Positions 9,717-19,731 of a stretch of 64,000 bases of DNA are shown one piece after another; position 1 is the first letter of the stretch; every line of letters begins with the position of its first letter. The notes beneath the pieces are model-generated. The model searched no databases, was not told the origin of the DNA, and worked only from the letters and a program-made list of their open reading frames with translations. This stretch comes from Natronorubrum halophilum (lineage in GTDB: Archaea; Halobacteriota; Halobacteria; Halobacteriales; Natrialbaceae), in NCBI RefSeq assembly GCF_003670115.1, contig NZ_QQTY01000001.1:62001-126000 (forward strand), read 5' to 3'. The translations under genes were made by a program, and so were the position numbers.

Positions 9717-11051
9717 TCAGGCGAGTTCGGGCAGGTACTCGTCGTTCGCCTCGAGCAAGTCGTCGACCATGTCGTCGGTCGCCTCGAGCGTGCACACCGC
9801 AGCCGTCAGCGGGTCGAGTTTGACGGCCTGTCGAAGCGCAGTCTCGTCGCGCTCGACGGCGGCGGCGACGGCGAGCGACTGGACGTTGACGTTCGAGCGG
9901 TTGGGGGCTGCGAGTTGGGGCGGGAGGTCGCCCACGGAACAGGGATGGACGCCCGTTCCGTCGACGTGACACGGAACTTCGACCAGCGCGTCGTCGGGAA
10001 GGTTCGTGATAAGTCGCCCGTCGTTCGGAACGTTGAGGTTCAGCCGTCGGGGCTCGTCGGTTTCGAGGGAGTGGACGATCCGTGCGGCGTACTCGCCGGA
10101 TCGCGAGAGCGAGGTGTCCATCGTCTCGGGATCGAACTGGTCGGCGTGATCGATCGTCCGCCACTGGTCGAAGTACTCGCCCGTCGGGAGCCAGCAGACG
10201 GGGGAGTACTCGAACTCCTCCCGGTCCGGATCGTAGGCGCTGGCGTCGACGAGCCGGTCGATTTCGTCCTGACTGTGACGGAAGTACGGCAGGTACTCGC
10301 TCAGGTGGTGGCTCGACTCCGTGATAAACCGGCCGAAGTGGTCCATCGTCTCGAAGCGGACGACGTCCCGGGCGTAGATGTCCGGGTCCGTCATCGCCGC
10401 CCTGAGATCGGGATACAGGTCCCGCCCCTCGTGTTCTAACTCGAGGAACCACGCCATGTGGTTGATGCCGGCGACCCAGTACTCGAGTTCCTCGACGGGG
10501 ACGTCGACGTAGCTCGCGATGTCGTGGGCCGTCGCGACGATGCTGTGACAGATGCCGTAGACGTCGATCTCGGTCTCGGCCTCGAGCGCCCAACAGACCA
10601 TCGCCATCGGGTTCGTGTGCTGGAGCAACGGGGCGTCAGGGCACAGTTCCTCCATGTCGCGGGCGATGTCGAGCATCGTCGGAATCGTCCGCGTGGCGCG
10701 GAAGACGCCGCCGGGACCGAGGGTGTCCCCGACCGACTGTTTGACGCCGTAGCGTCGCGGAATCTCGATCTCGTTTTCGACCGGTTCGACGCCGCCGACG
10801 TGGATCGTCGTGATCACGTAATCCGCGTCCTCGAGCGCGGCCCGCCGGTCGGTCGTCGCTTCGACCGTCGCGGAAAGGTCGTGGTCGTCGACCAGGAACC
10901 GTGTCGCGGCTTCGATCCGCCCGAGGCGGTCGCCGTCGATATCCATCAGACACAGCGTCGAGTCCTGTAAGGCCGGGAACGAGAGGACGTCGCGGACCAG
11001 CGTCTGCGTGAACGTGTGACTCCCCGCGCCGATAAACGCGATTTTCACCAT
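9717..11051 (-). CDS. Glycoside hydrolase family 4, alpha-galactosidase (MelA) type
   Basis: A 444-residue GH4 enzyme, which uses NAD and a divalent metal to cleave glycosides by a redox-assisted elimination. Visible are the dinucleotide motif GAGS (8-11), D109 in GDTLGPGG, N147 in HTNPM, the metal site C168-H169-S170, and H198 in GINHMAWF. A CHS tripeptide is typical of MelA-like alpha-galactosidases, in contrast to the CHE enzyme at 25.1 kb. It lies downstream of GH127 and GH2 in the same direction, so it probably removes alpha-galactosyl caps in the cytoplasm. It may also be transcribed from its own promoter. Confidence 0.87.
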   Translation of the reverse strand: MVKIAFIGAGSHTFTQTLVRDVLSFPALQDSTLCLMDIDGDRLGRIEAATRFLVDDHDLSATVEATTDRRAALEDADYVITTIHVGGVEPVENEIEIPRRYGVKQSVGDTLGPGGVFRATRTIPTMLDIARDMEELCPDAPLLQHTNPMAMVCWALEAETEIDVYGICHSIVATAHDIASYVDVPVEELEYWVAGINHMAWFLELEHEGRDLYPDLRAAMTDPDIYARDVVRFETMDHFGRFITESSHHLSEYLPYFRHSQDEIDRLVDASAYDPDREEFEYSPVCWLPTGEYFDQWRTIDHADQFDPETMDTSLSRSGEYAARIVHSLETDEPRRLNLNVPNDGRLITNLPDDALVEVPCHVDGTGVHPCSVGDLPPQLAAPNRSNVNVQSLAVAAAVERDETALRQAVKLDPLTAAVCTLEATDDMVDDLLEANDEYLPELA

Positions 11052-11078
11052 CGTACGTCACGGTGTCCCACGCACGAT

Positions 11079-11087
11079 AATAGCTCG
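11079..11087 (-). promoter_or_regulatory. TATA-like box before the GH4 gene
   Basis: CTATTATCG on the minus strand, about 32 bases before the ATG at 11051, suggests a promoter internal to the glycosidase run. Confidence 0.4.
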
Positions 11088-11120
11088 TTCGGTTATCGAG
11101 ACCGGCGCTCGTGACGCAGT

Positions 11121-13088
11121 TCAGCCGTCGTGCAGCCAGACGGCCATCTCGCCGGGCTCCCGGTTATCCCACTGGAAGTAGGGGATCGCGGTGAACGAAG
11201 CCGAAACGCGATTCGTCTCCGCGGCCGGTCGGTACAGGTCGTTGTCCCACTCCTCGAGGGTCGGAGCCGACGCCGCTCCCTCGAGGACGACGGTGCCCCC
11301 GAGGAGGTCTTCCCGATATCGTGCGTCGGCGTTCGATTCCGACTCGAGTCGATACTGATTGAGGGGCCGGTCGTTGTCCACGCCCTCGAGACAGTAGACG
11401 AGCGGGCCGCGAGTGAGTGCGATCCGTCCGGCGTCCGCCTCGACCGCCGGATGGGCTCGGACCGGGACGACCGACTGCTCGAAGCCGATCTCGAGGCGGT
11501 CGTCGTCCCATTCACGCGTCACGGTGACGTAGTCGGCGTTCCAGGTCCCGGGCTGGCCCTCGACGTCGCCTTCGAGTACGTGCTCTTTGTCGTTGATGCG
11601 AACCGTCACGTCGGGACACCACGAGGGAATCCGGAGAGAGACGCCGAACTCGGTCGGTTCCGCCGCGTCGACCTCGAGCGTCACATCGCCGCCCCACGGG
11701 AGGCCGGCCGTCTGTACCACGCCGACGTCCGTGCCGGCGACGTCGACCGTCGCTGCGCTACTGACGTACTGGTTGACGTACAACCGCGGATCGTCAGCGT
11801 CGTCGCGTCCGGTCGCGTACAGGTACCCCTCGAGCGAGGCGAGTAATCGCGCGACGTTCGGCGGACAGCACGCGCACTCGAACCAGCCCTCGCGGTGATG
11901 ATCGCCGTCGCTCTCGAGTCGGTTGTCGTAGAAGAACTCGGTTCCGTCCCGTGATATCCCGACGAGGACGGCGTTGTACACCGTCCACTCGATCAGGTCG
12001 GCGTAGCGCGCGTCGCCGGTCAGTTCGAACAGCCGCTGACTCCAGAAGACGCTGCCGATCGCCGCACAGGTCTCGGCGTAGGCGGTGTCGTTCGGCAGGT
12101 CGTAGTCTTCGGTAAAGCGCTCGCCGGCGGCGCTCGAGCCGATGCCGCCGGTGACGTACGTCCGCCGTTCGGTCACGGTCTCCCAGAGGCGCTCGAGGTG
12201 GGCGAGCAACTCCGCGTCGCCGGTTTCGGCGGCGACGTCCGCAGCCCCGGCGAAGAAGTACGTCGCGCGAACCGCGTGCCCTTCGACGGACGCCTGCTCG
12301 AGAAGCGGGGCGTGAGCCTGCGCGTAGCGCCCGTCGTACTCGCCGTCCTCGTAGAACGTGTCGCGCGCGCCGGCCGCGATGCCGCCATTTTCGGGGTCGT
12401 AGCCCGCGATCTCCTCGATCCGTTCGAACTCCCGTTCGAGGCGGTCGTCGTGACCGCGCAGGTCGACGAAGTACCGCGCGAGGTCGACGTAGCGGTCCTC
12501 GTCGGTCGCTCTCGCGAGTGTCACCAGCGCGAGTTCGATCTCCTGGTGGCCGGGGACGCCTTCGATCTCGTCGCCGAAGATCGATTCGATGTGATCCGCG
12601 AACCGCGTCGCGACCGCGAGCAGTTCGCGGTCGCCGGTCGCCCGGTGGTGGGCGACGGCGGCCTCGATGAGGTGACCCGCACAGTACAGTTCGTGCATCA
12701 TGTTCAGGTTCGTCCACCGCTTCTCGGGTTCCTCGAGGACGAAGTACGTGTTCAGGTAGCCGTCGTCGTCGTCCTGGGCCGCGGCGACGAGGTCGATCAC
12801 CTCGTCGACCCGTCGTCGCAGGTCGGGGTCGTCGCGCGTCGCGAGGACGTAACTCGCCGCCTCGAGCCACTTGTAGGCGTCCGAATCGGCGAACCACATC
12901 CCCCGAAAGCCGCCGGAATCGCCAGCGGCGGCCCGGCGGAAGTTCTCGAGACAGCCGCTCGTCTCGAGGTGGTCGTACTGGTACTCGAGCGTGACCTCGC
13001 GATTGGTCTCGAGCCACGAGTTCCAGAACTCGTCGTCGATCGTGACATCGGCCTGGTCGACCGACTTGGCGGAGTGAAGCGTCGTCAT
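11121..13088 (-). CDS. Glycoside hydrolase family 127, beta-L-arabinofuranosidase type
   Basis: A 655-residue alpha/alpha-barrel protein of the former DUF1680 group. It has the zinc-cysteine catalytic centre known from Bifidobacterium HypBA1: E339 and C341 in AETCAAIG, and C407-C408 in the FECACCPPN motif, where the first cysteine is the nucleophile. The enzyme releases beta-L-arabinofuranose (some relatives act on other beta-linked furanosides). There is no signal peptide, so it acts on imported oligosaccharides. It is downstream of the GH2 gene in the same direction, with an AT-rich box about 27 bases before its start that may act as a second promoter. Confidence 0.9.
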   Translation of the reverse strand: MTTLHSAKSVDQADVTIDDEFWNSWLETNREVTLEYQYDHLETSGCLENFRRAAAGDSGGFRGMWFADSDAYKWLEAASYVLATRDDPDLRRRVDEVIDLVAAAQDDDDGYLNTYFVLEEPEKRWTNLNMMHELYCAGHLIEAAVAHHRATGDRELLAVATRFADHIESIFGDEIEGVPGHQEIELALVTLARATDEDRYVDLARYFVDLRGHDDRLEREFERIEEIAGYDPENGGIAAGARDTFYEDGEYDGRYAQAHAPLLEQASVEGHAVRATYFFAGAADVAAETGDAELLAHLERLWETVTERRTYVTGGIGSSAAGERFTEDYDLPNDTAYAETCAAIGSVFWSQRLFELTGDARYADLIEWTVYNAVLVGISRDGTEFFYDNRLESDGDHHREGWFECACCPPNVARLLASLEGYLYATGRDDADDPRLYVNQYVSSAATVDVAGTDVGVVQTAGLPWGGDVTLEVDAAEPTEFGVSLRIPSWCPDVTVRINDKEHVLEGDVEGQPGTWNADYVTVTREWDDDRLEIGFEQSVVPVRAHPAVEADAGRIALTRGPLVYCLEGVDNDRPLNQYRLESESNADARYREDLLGGTVVLEGAASAPTLEEWDNDLYRPAAETNRVSASFTAIPYFQWDNREPGEMAVWLHDG

Positions 13089-13241
13089 TGTGTGCCATTC
13101 TCAGGGAAGGCATTGTAATTCTTCGGATCGGACGCCGATCGATCCCGCCAGAACTCACCCGTCCGGCAGCCGCCTCGAGACCCAGAGCCGAGGACCACTC
13201 AATCGACCGCTCACCGACGGCGCGGACAGCAGACCGTCCGG

Positions 13242-15977
13242 CTACGCTCCGCCCGGCGACTCGAGCGATTTCGCCAGTAACTCGTCGACGAGCGTCGTCG
13301 CCGTCGGGCAGGAACCGTAGCCGTCGATCACCCGGAACGTACAGACGCGGACGACTCCGTCGCCGTAGTGCCGCGTCGCGACCGCCGCCGCCGGGTTGGC
13401 GAGCCACCCCTCGACGTATCCGACCGACACGTCGTCGGCGTCGGTGACGACCGCGTACGGGTATCGCCCGTCGAGTTCCCACCCCGGTATCGTCCCGAGG
13501 AGCGCCTCGAGCCGTTCGTCGGTGGTGTAGAACAGCGACGCGACGAGGTTCCAGCTCTCGTCTTCGGGCAGGTCGCGGTAGTCGAATACGTCCTCGTCGG
13601 CCACGGAGCCGTCCCGGTCGGCCAGCAACAGCACGTTGCCGCCGCCGCGAGCGTACTCGAGCACCTGGAACGTGGTTTCCGTGACGACGGCGACCGAAAC
13701 GGTCTCGTCGAGTCGGTCGACCACGGATACTCCGCGTCGCTCGAGCGCGTCTCGAAGCGCCTCGTCCGCGGCGTAGACGGGACCGTCGGCCCCGCGGTCC
13801 GGGGCGGAATCGGACCGCGGAGCGATAGTTACGGGTTCCTCGGTCGTCGCGTCGCCGAACTCGAGGGTCACCGTCTCGGTCGTCGCGTCGCCGACCGACG
13901 GCGCATCGACGGCGACGAGGTCGTCGGCGCGGACCGTCGATGCGGGATCCACTGCGACCGTTTGCCGCCCCGATTCGCCGGCGACGGTCCACGATAGTTC
14001 GCCTTCGAGTCGCTCGTCCGTGTCGTTGACGACGACCGCGTCGGCCGCGACGGTCTCGTCGTCCCAGACGGCTCGCGACTCGAGGTCGAGTTGCACGGCG
14101 ACCGGCGCGTTGACGCCGGCGAACTCGTCGTGGAACGCCTTCTCCTCGCGACGGTAGTCGAGGATCCCGTTGAACTCCCACTCTATGTCGGAGAATTCGG
14201 TGATGACGTAGCCGGCGACGTCGTCTCTGGCGCGCATGCGCTCGATGACGTCCTTGTTCGAGCGGAGCTCCCGGCGCTGCCAGGCCTCGGCCAGCGCCTC
14301 GATCCCGTCGAACGCCTCCGAGAGCGGGGTCTCCGCGAACCGCTCGCGGTAGCCCGCGGGCCGTTTCAGCCCCGCTTCGAGGAACTCGTAGTCGAACCAG
14401 GGCGGGCGCTCGCCGTAGTACTCCTCGATCGCCGGCGCGTCGCAGAGCCCCCACGTGCCGAACTCGGAGACGACGAGCGGCGCGTCGTCGGGGTCCGTCT
14501 CGGTCGCCGCGTAGTTGTCCTGGGGCCGCTCGGTCATCCGGTCGAGGTCGGCCTCCCAGGCGTCGGCGCGGTCGGGACTGACGAAGTAGCGGTGGTAGTC
14601 GTTGACGTCGGTCGCCACGTGCGCCCAGCCGGAGTTGTCACAGACGAGCCGCGTCGGATCCAGCTCGCGAGCCGTCTCGTAGCAGTCCGCGAGGTAGTCC
14701 TGTTTCGCCTCGTCGTCCCACAGCGACGTCTCCACGTCCAGCCCCTGCGGGTTGCCGATTCCCCACTCCTCGTTGTAGATGCTCCAGACGACGACGCTCG
14801 GCCGGTTGTAATCGCGTTCGATCATCCCCTCGAGTTGCTCGAACACCGCGCGCCTCGAGCGATCGGTGTGGACCGTCGGATTCGCGGGTTCCTCCCAGAC
14901 GAGGAGGCCGAGTCGGTCGGCGCACTCGAGGAAGTCCGGATGCGCCGGCTTGATGTGCTTGCGAAGCAGGTTGAAGCCGAGTTCCGTGGCGGTCCGAACC
15001 TCCTCCTCGAAGCAGTCGTCGCTAAACGGTCGGTACAGCGTCTCCGGGTAGTAGCCCTGCTCGAGTGCGCCCCGGAGGAAGTACGGCTCGCCGTTCAGGT
15101 ACACCCGCCCGTCTCGGGCCTCGACGCTGCGCATTCCGAAGTAGTCCTCGTCCCGGTCGATGACGGTTCCGTCGCGCTCGAGGTCGACGCGCACGTCGTA
15201 GAGCGCGGGCCTCTCTGGCGTCCAGTAGTCGGCGTCGGGGATCGGGAGCGCGACCGCCCCCGTTCCGCCCGCGTCGTCCGTCTCGATCGCCGCGGACTCG
15301 GTCACGACCGGATCGCCGTCTCGAGAGACGACGATGCGAGCGCTGACGGCGGGTTCTCCGTCCGATCCGGCCCGTTCGCCCAATTCGTTCAGTCCGTCTA
15401 CGTCGACCTCGACGTGGGCCGTGTCCGTCTCGAGGTCGGGGGTGACCCGGATCCCGTCGACGTGTACGGACGGGACGGTCTCGAGCGTCACGTCCTGCCA
15501 GACGCCGCTGACTCGCTGGTACCACGGTTCGCCTTGCTTTCCGTGGGGCAGTTCGCTCAGGTCGTCCGGGTCGACCACCTCGAGAACGATCTCGTTCTCG
15601 CCGTCGACGAGCGCGTCGGTGACGTCGAACTCGAAGGGCAAGTAGCCGCCGCGGTTCGCGCCGACGCGCTCGCCGTTGACCCAGGCGGTCGCCTCGTAGT
15701 CGACGGCACCGAAGCGGAGGTACGTACGGGAACCGTCGTCTACCGGTGACTCCGCCGTGACCGCCCGTCGATACCACGCGGTGCCCGTGTACTCTCGATA
15801 CCCCTCGAGTTCCTGCCAGGCGTGGGGTACCTCGACGGCCCGCGTTCGGTCCGGCCAGGCGCTGTCGGAGTCGTACCACGCCTCGTCGCGACCGATCCCG
15901 TCGGGATCGGTGGTGAACTGCCACGCGCCGTTCAGTGACGTTTCCTGTCGAACGTCCGCTCGAAAATTCGTATTCAT
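13242..15977 (-). CDS. Glycoside hydrolase family 2 enzyme (beta-galactosidase/beta-glucuronidase-like)
   Basis: A 911-residue cytoplasmic GH2 protein. The N-terminal sugar-binding jelly roll (about 14-165) leads to an immunoglobulin-like domain and the TIM barrel (about 285-600). The acid/base is E403 in IYNEEWG and the nucleophile is E505 in VVSEFGTWG. The last 250 residues form extra beta-sandwich domains. The family includes beta-galactosidases, beta-glucuronidases and beta-arabinosidases; the sequence does not decide between them. It starts 71 bases after the ABC ATPase, so it is probably read as part of the transporter operon. Confidence 0.88.
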   Translation of the reverse strand: MNTNFRADVRQETSLNGAWQFTTDPDGIGRDEAWYDSDSAWPDRTRAVEVPHAWQELEGYREYTGTAWYRRAVTAESPVDDGSRTYLRFGAVDYEATAWVNGERVGANRGGYLPFEFDVTDALVDGENEIVLEVVDPDDLSELPHGKQGEPWYQRVSGVWQDVTLETVPSVHVDGIRVTPDLETDTAHVEVDVDGLNELGERAGSDGEPAVSARIVVSRDGDPVVTESAAIETDDAGGTGAVALPIPDADYWTPERPALYDVRVDLERDGTVIDRDEDYFGMRSVEARDGRVYLNGEPYFLRGALEQGYYPETLYRPFSDDCFEEEVRTATELGFNLLRKHIKPAHPDFLECADRLGLLVWEEPANPTVHTDRSRRAVFEQLEGMIERDYNRPSVVVWSIYNEEWGIGNPQGLDVETSLWDDEAKQDYLADCYETARELDPTRLVCDNSGWAHVATDVNDYHRYFVSPDRADAWEADLDRMTERPQDNYAATETDPDDAPLVVSEFGTWGLCDAPAIEEYYGERPPWFDYEFLEAGLKRPAGYRERFAETPLSEAFDGIEALAEAWQRRELRSNKDVIERMRARDDVAGYVITEFSDIEWEFNGILDYRREEKAFHDEFAGVNAPVAVQLDLESRAVWDDETVAADAVVVNDTDERLEGELSWTVAGESGRQTVAVDPASTVRADDLVAVDAPSVGDATTETVTLEFGDATTEEPVTIAPRSDSAPDRGADGPVYAADEALRDALERRGVSVVDRLDETVSVAVVTETTFQVLEYARGGGNVLLLADRDGSVADEDVFDYRDLPEDESWNLVASLFYTTDERLEALLGTIPGWELDGRYPYAVVTDADDVSVGYVEGWLANPAAAVATRHYGDGVVRVCTFRVIDGYGSCPTATTLVDELLAKSLESPGGA

Positions 15978-16048
15978 GTCATATCCGTCTGCTCTTTCTC
16001 ATTGAATGTCGGCCGTCGGTTCGTGGGTCGCAAATCGCTGATCGCCGC

Positions 16049-17215
16049 TCAAGCGGCTTCCTCCGCCTCCTCCGTTTCGGATTCGGGAACGGGCTGGCCG
16101 TCGCTCCCGTCGACGAGCAGGTTCTTCCCCGTACGGACGTCGAAGAGGTGAACGTCGGCGGGGTCGAACGCGATCTGCGTCTGCTCGCCGACGGCCGGTT
16201 TCACGCCTCCGGGCACCCGAACGCGGCATTCGGTGCCGTCGATATCGACGTAGACGAAGTTGTCGCTTCCGGCGACCTCGACGACGTCGACGACGGCGGA
16301 GATCGTATTGTCCCCGGTCGCATCGTACGCGATGTCTTCGGGGCGGATCCCCAACTCGAGGCCAGATGTGGCGTCCGTCTCGAGGATCGTCTCGACGATC
16401 GCAGGCGGGACGTCGTACGTGAATCCGTCGCTGACGAGCGCCGTTCCGTTCAGTTCGACGTCGAAGAAGTTCATCGCGGGGCTGCCGATAAAGTCCGCGA
16501 CGAACCGGTTTGCGGGTTCGTTGTAAACCTCGTCCGGCGGTGCGAACTGCTGGAGTTCGCCCCCGTCGAGGACGATGATTCGATCGCTCATCGTCAGGGC
16601 CTCGTGCTGGTCGTGCGTGACGTAGATCGTCGTCGTCCCGAGGTCCTCCTGGAGCCGCTGGAGTTCGGTCCGCATGTGGACCTTGAGTTTCGCGTCGAGG
16701 TTCGACAGCGGCTCGTCCATCAGGAAGATCTTCGGGTCGCGAACGATCGCTCGACCGGTCGCGACGCGCTGTTGCTGGCCGCCCGAGAGGTTCGCCGGCT
16801 TGTCGTCCAACTGGTCTTCGATCCCCATCATCTCCGCCGTTTCGCTGACCCGTCGTTCGATCTCGTCGTCGGAGAGATCCGTCGTCAGTTTGAGCCCGTA
16901 GGCCATGTTCTTCCGAACGGTCATGTGCGGGTATAGCGCGTAGTTCTGGAACACCATCGCGATCCCGCGGTCCTGCGGCTCGACGCCCCTGATGCTGTCG
17001 TCGCCGATTCGAATGTCGCCGTCGGTGATGTCCTCGAGACCGGCGATCATCCGCAACAGCGTCGATTTGCCGGACCCCGAGGGACCGACGACGGTGATGA
17101 ACTCCCCGTCTTCGATCGTCGCGTCGAATCCGTTGACCGCGACGAAGTCGTCCAGGTATACTTTCCGCACGCCGTCGAACGTTACCGATGCCGCTTCGTT
17201 GTTCGTTTCACTCAT
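16049..17215 (-). CDS. Carbohydrate ABC transporter ATP-binding protein (MalK/UgpC/MsmX type)
   Basis: A 388-residue ATPase with Walker [10 protein letters not shown] (44-52), an LSGGQQQR signature, Walker B ending in LMDEP and a C-terminal TOBE-type domain typical of CUT1 sugar importers. It energises the two permeases encoded upstream. It ends the transporter part of the operon and precedes the GH2 gene on the same strand. The C-terminal tail is rich in glutamate, as in other haloarchaeal versions. Confidence 0.93.
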   Translation of the reverse strand: MSETNNEAASVTFDGVRKVYLDDFVAVNGFDATIEDGEFITVVGPSGSGKSTLLRMIAGLEDITDGDIRIGDDSIRGVEPQDRGIAMVFQNYALYPHMTVRKNMAYGLKLTTDLSDDEIERRVSETAEMMGIEDQLDDKPANLSGGQQQRVATGRAIVRDPKIFLMDEPLSNLDAKLKVHMRTELQRLQEDLGTTTIYVTHDQHEALTMSDRIIVLDGGELQQFAPPDEVYNEPANRFVADFIGSPAMNFFDVELNGTALVSDGFTYDVPPAIVETILETDATSGLELGIRPEDIAYDATGDNTISAVVDVVEVAGSDNFVYVDIDGTECRVRVPGGVKPAVGEQTQIAFDPADVHLFDVRTGKNLLVDGSDGQPVPESETEEAEEAA

Positions 17216-17311
17216 TGTTGTAGCTCCGTTGTTGGTTGTGGGTACTGCGATCGTTCGTAACCGATGCTCCCGCTTTCGGGGTGGCTGTTCGTAGTCGACC
17301 GGGGCGTCCGA

Positions 17312-17959
17312 TCATCGCTCGGTCACCACCGTTGCGACCCGGCTCTCGGCCCCGGAAACGCTCGAGATAAACTCGACGTGGAGCGCGAACGCGACGCCGG
17401 CGAACAGCAGCGCCACCGCGACGGTCAACAGCGACGTGACCACGAGCAACGCACCAGTCACGACGCCGAGTGCCACCGCGCCGACGGCGTGACGCGCCGT
17501 CCAGAGGAATCCGTCTTTGAGCGCGGTGGCGACGGGTTTGCCCGTTGCGAGGCCGAGCAGCGTCGGCATCGACACGAGCCAGGCGTACAGTCCGGCGTAC
17601 GCACAGCAGAGTGCGAGCAGGCCGGCGGCGACCGTTCCGCTCGCGAGGTACGCGAGCGCGTAGTTCGCCGCGATCGCGAACAACACGAGCGGGAGGAGCC
17701 CGAGCAGCGTCGCGTGGACGAACTGGCGGCGAACGGTCTCGAGGACGGCCGCTCGATCGATACCATCGCTGTCGTCGTCGCGAAGCGACAACACGGCGCG
17801 GTAGGCCCCGACGGTCGCCGGGCCGAGCGTCACGACCGGAAGCGACGCGAGGAACCAGCCGACGCTGATCCACACGATCGACACGAGGTTCGCCCAGGCG
17901 AACCGTGTCGTTTGCTCGAGCGAGGCGTACATCGGGTCGAGATCGGCTGTTCGAGTCAT
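17312..17959 (-). CDS. DUF624/YesL-like membrane protein
   Basis: A 215-residue membrane protein with about five hydrophobic segments (near 25-50, 80-105, 108-130, 150-180 and 185-205). It resembles the YesL/DUF624 group, small proteins encoded inside CUT1 sugar transporter operons of Gram-positive bacteria and of unproven function. The ATG at 17959 overlaps the stop of the upstream permease (ATGA), so translation is probably coupled and the longer frame upstream is not used. An accessory or sensing role for the transporter is inferred from position only. Confidence 0.7.
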   Translation of the reverse strand: MTRTADLDPMYASLEQTTRFAWANLVSIVWISVGWFLASLPVVTLGPATVGAYRAVLSLRDDDSDGIDRAAVLETVRRQFVHATLLGLLPLVLFAIAANYALAYLASGTVAAGLLALCCAYAGLYAWLVSMPTLLGLATGKPVATALKDGFLWTARHAVGAVALGVVTGALLVVTSLLTVAVALLFAGVAFALHVEFISSVSGAESRVATVVTER

Positions 17960-18822
17960 TTCGTCGTCCCCTGCATTTCGACTGCTTTGACGAGGTGTTT
18001 TTGCATGACGAGGAACACGATCAGTAGCGGCACCGAGGCGATGACCGCGGAGGTCATGATCACGCCGGGTTCGGTGACGCCCATGTTGTCCTGGAGCGTC
18101 ACCAGCCCGATCGGTAACGTGTACATCGTCTCGCTCTGGAGGATGAGCAACGGCCAGACGAAGGCGTTCCACGTCCAGATGAAGATGAACAGTCCGAGCG
18201 CCGCGAGCGCCGACCGCATCAGCGGCAGGATGATGTGCGTGAAGATCCGGAGCCGCGAGAACCCGTCCAGACGCGCCGCCTCCTCGAGTTCCTCGGGGAT
18301 GTCCTTGAAGAACTGGACGAGCATGAACACGCCCAGCGGGTTGGCGGCGCTCGGCAGGACGACGCCCCACACGGAGTTGACCAGCCCGAGTTCGCTCACG
18401 ATGATGTACACCGGGACGAGGTTGACGATGCCGGGAACCATGAAACTCGCCACGATGACCGCGAAGATGACGCGCCGCCCCGGCCAGTCGAGACGGGTCA
18501 GCGAGTAGGCGATCATCGCGTCGATCACGAGCACGACGAGGGTCGTCACGCCCGCCAGAATGAGCGTGTTGACCGTCCACATGTCGATCAGCGAGTTGGT
18601 GAGCAGGTACTCGTACCAGTAGAGGGTGACGTCCCACGGGATCAGGTGGGGCACGTCCGAGTAGACCAGCTCGCGCGTCATGAACGACGTCGCGAACATG
18701 TACAAATAGGGAAGCAGGAACAGCGCCGCCATCCCGTAGAGGCCGACGTACACGGCGATCGTTCGGAGTCGTTCGTCGGTGATCGTCAGATCGTCGCGCA
18801 GGCTCGTCGATTTCGTACTCAT
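17956..18822 (-). CDS. Carbohydrate ABC transporter permease (MalG/AraQ type)
   Basis: A 288-residue CUT1 permease with six predicted membrane helices and the cytoplasmic EAA loop (EEAARLDGFS, about residue 193) that docks the ATPase. It overlaps the upstream permease by four bases and the downstream DUF624 gene by four bases, so the three form a tightly coupled unit. It pairs with the MalF-type permease to import the sugar delivered by the lipoprotein at 19.7-21.0 kb. Confidence 0.93.
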   Translation of the reverse strand: MSTKSTSLRDDLTITDERLRTIAVYVGLYGMAALFLLPYLYMFATSFMTRELVYSDVPHLIPWDVTLYWYEYLLTNSLIDMWTVNTLILAGVTTLVVLVIDAMIAYSLTRLDWPGRRVIFAVIVASFMVPGIVNLVPVYIIVSELGLVNSVWGVVLPSAANPLGVFMLVQFFKDIPEELEEAARLDGFSRLRIFTHIILPLMRSALAALGLFIFIWTWNAFVWPLLILQSETMYTLPIGLVTLQDNMGVTEPGVIMTSAVIASVPLLIVFLVMQKHLVKAVEMQGTTK

Positions 18823-19730
18823 TTGCGGTCACCTCCGAGGAAGTAGTAGCTGGTCGCCGAGACGGCGATCAGGATCATGAACAGCACGTAACCGACCGCG
18901 GCGGCGTAGCCGAAGTCGCGGCCGGTAAACGCGGTTTCGTACAGGTACAGGACGATGGTCGTCGTCGAGAACGACGGGCCACCGTCCGTCATGATGAACG
19001 GCTGGCCGAACACCTGAAACGAACCGACGAACGTCACGATGACGACGAAGATGAGCGGATTCTGCATCTGCGGAATCGTGATGTCGCGCATCATCCGCCA
19101 CGTGCTCGCGCCGTCCAGTTTCGCCGCCTCGTAGAGGCGATCCGAGACGTTCTGTCGCGCAGCGAGCAGGATGATGAAGTTGAAGGCCAACTGCCACCAG
19201 ATCGTCGCGATTGCGATCGCGGGCATCGCGAGGTCGTGAGAGGTCAGCCAGTTGCCGCCACCGACGTAGTAGGGGACGAGCCCTGACGAACTGAAGATGT
19301 CTGCCCACAGCAGGCCGACGACCGCGACGGTTAGCACGTACGGGCTGAAGAAGACCGTTCGCAGGAACCATTTCCCCTTCACGTCGCGGTTGACGCCGAG
19401 GGCTAGCAAGAGCGAGCCGACGACGATCAGCGGCACCGTCAGGACGACGAAGTAGACGGTGTTCCACAGCGCGCTCCAGAAGTCGGGATCGGAGAGCAGG
19501 ATCTGGTAGTTATCGAGGCCGATGAACTCCGACTGGCCCGGATCGAGCGCGTTCCAGTCGTGGAGGCTCATGTACAGCGCCAGGAGCAGCGGCCCGAAGA
19601 GGAACAGGCCGGCGATTATCAGGTACGGTATCGAGAACGAGACTCCCGCGAGTAGCTCGCGCGTCGACGACTTCGAGAGGTCGAGACCTCTCGAATCGCC
19701 CGAGTCGGGTTGTTGATTTGCTTGTGCCAT
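18819..19730 (-). CDS. Carbohydrate ABC transporter permease (MalF/AraP type)
   Basis: A 303-residue CUT1 permease with six predicted helices and an EAAKLDGAS loop near residue 205. The start lies one base after the stop of the binding-protein gene, and its end overlaps the second permease. The N-terminal 30 residues are hydrophilic and precede the first helix at about 33-55. Confidence 0.93.
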   Translation of the reverse strand: MAQANQQPDSGDSRGLDLSKSSTRELLAGVSFSIPYLIIAGLFLFGPLLLALYMSLHDWNALDPGQSEFIGLDNYQILLSDPDFWSALWNTVYFVVLTVPLIVVGSLLLALGVNRDVKGKWFLRTVFFSPYVLTVAVVGLLWADIFSSSGLVPYYVGGGNWLTSHDLAMPAIAIATIWWQLAFNFIILLAARQNVSDRLYEAAKLDGASTWRMMRDITIPQMQNPLIFVVIVTFVGSFQVFGQPFIMTDGGPSFSTTTIVLYLYETAFTGRDFGYAAAVGYVLFMILIAVSATSYYFLGGDRK

Positions 19731-19731
19731 A

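Noticed and set aside
17960-18832. Extension of the DUF624 frame through the permease gene
   Set aside because: It is a shadow of the permease in another frame; the ATGA overlap at 17956-17959 gives the natural start.
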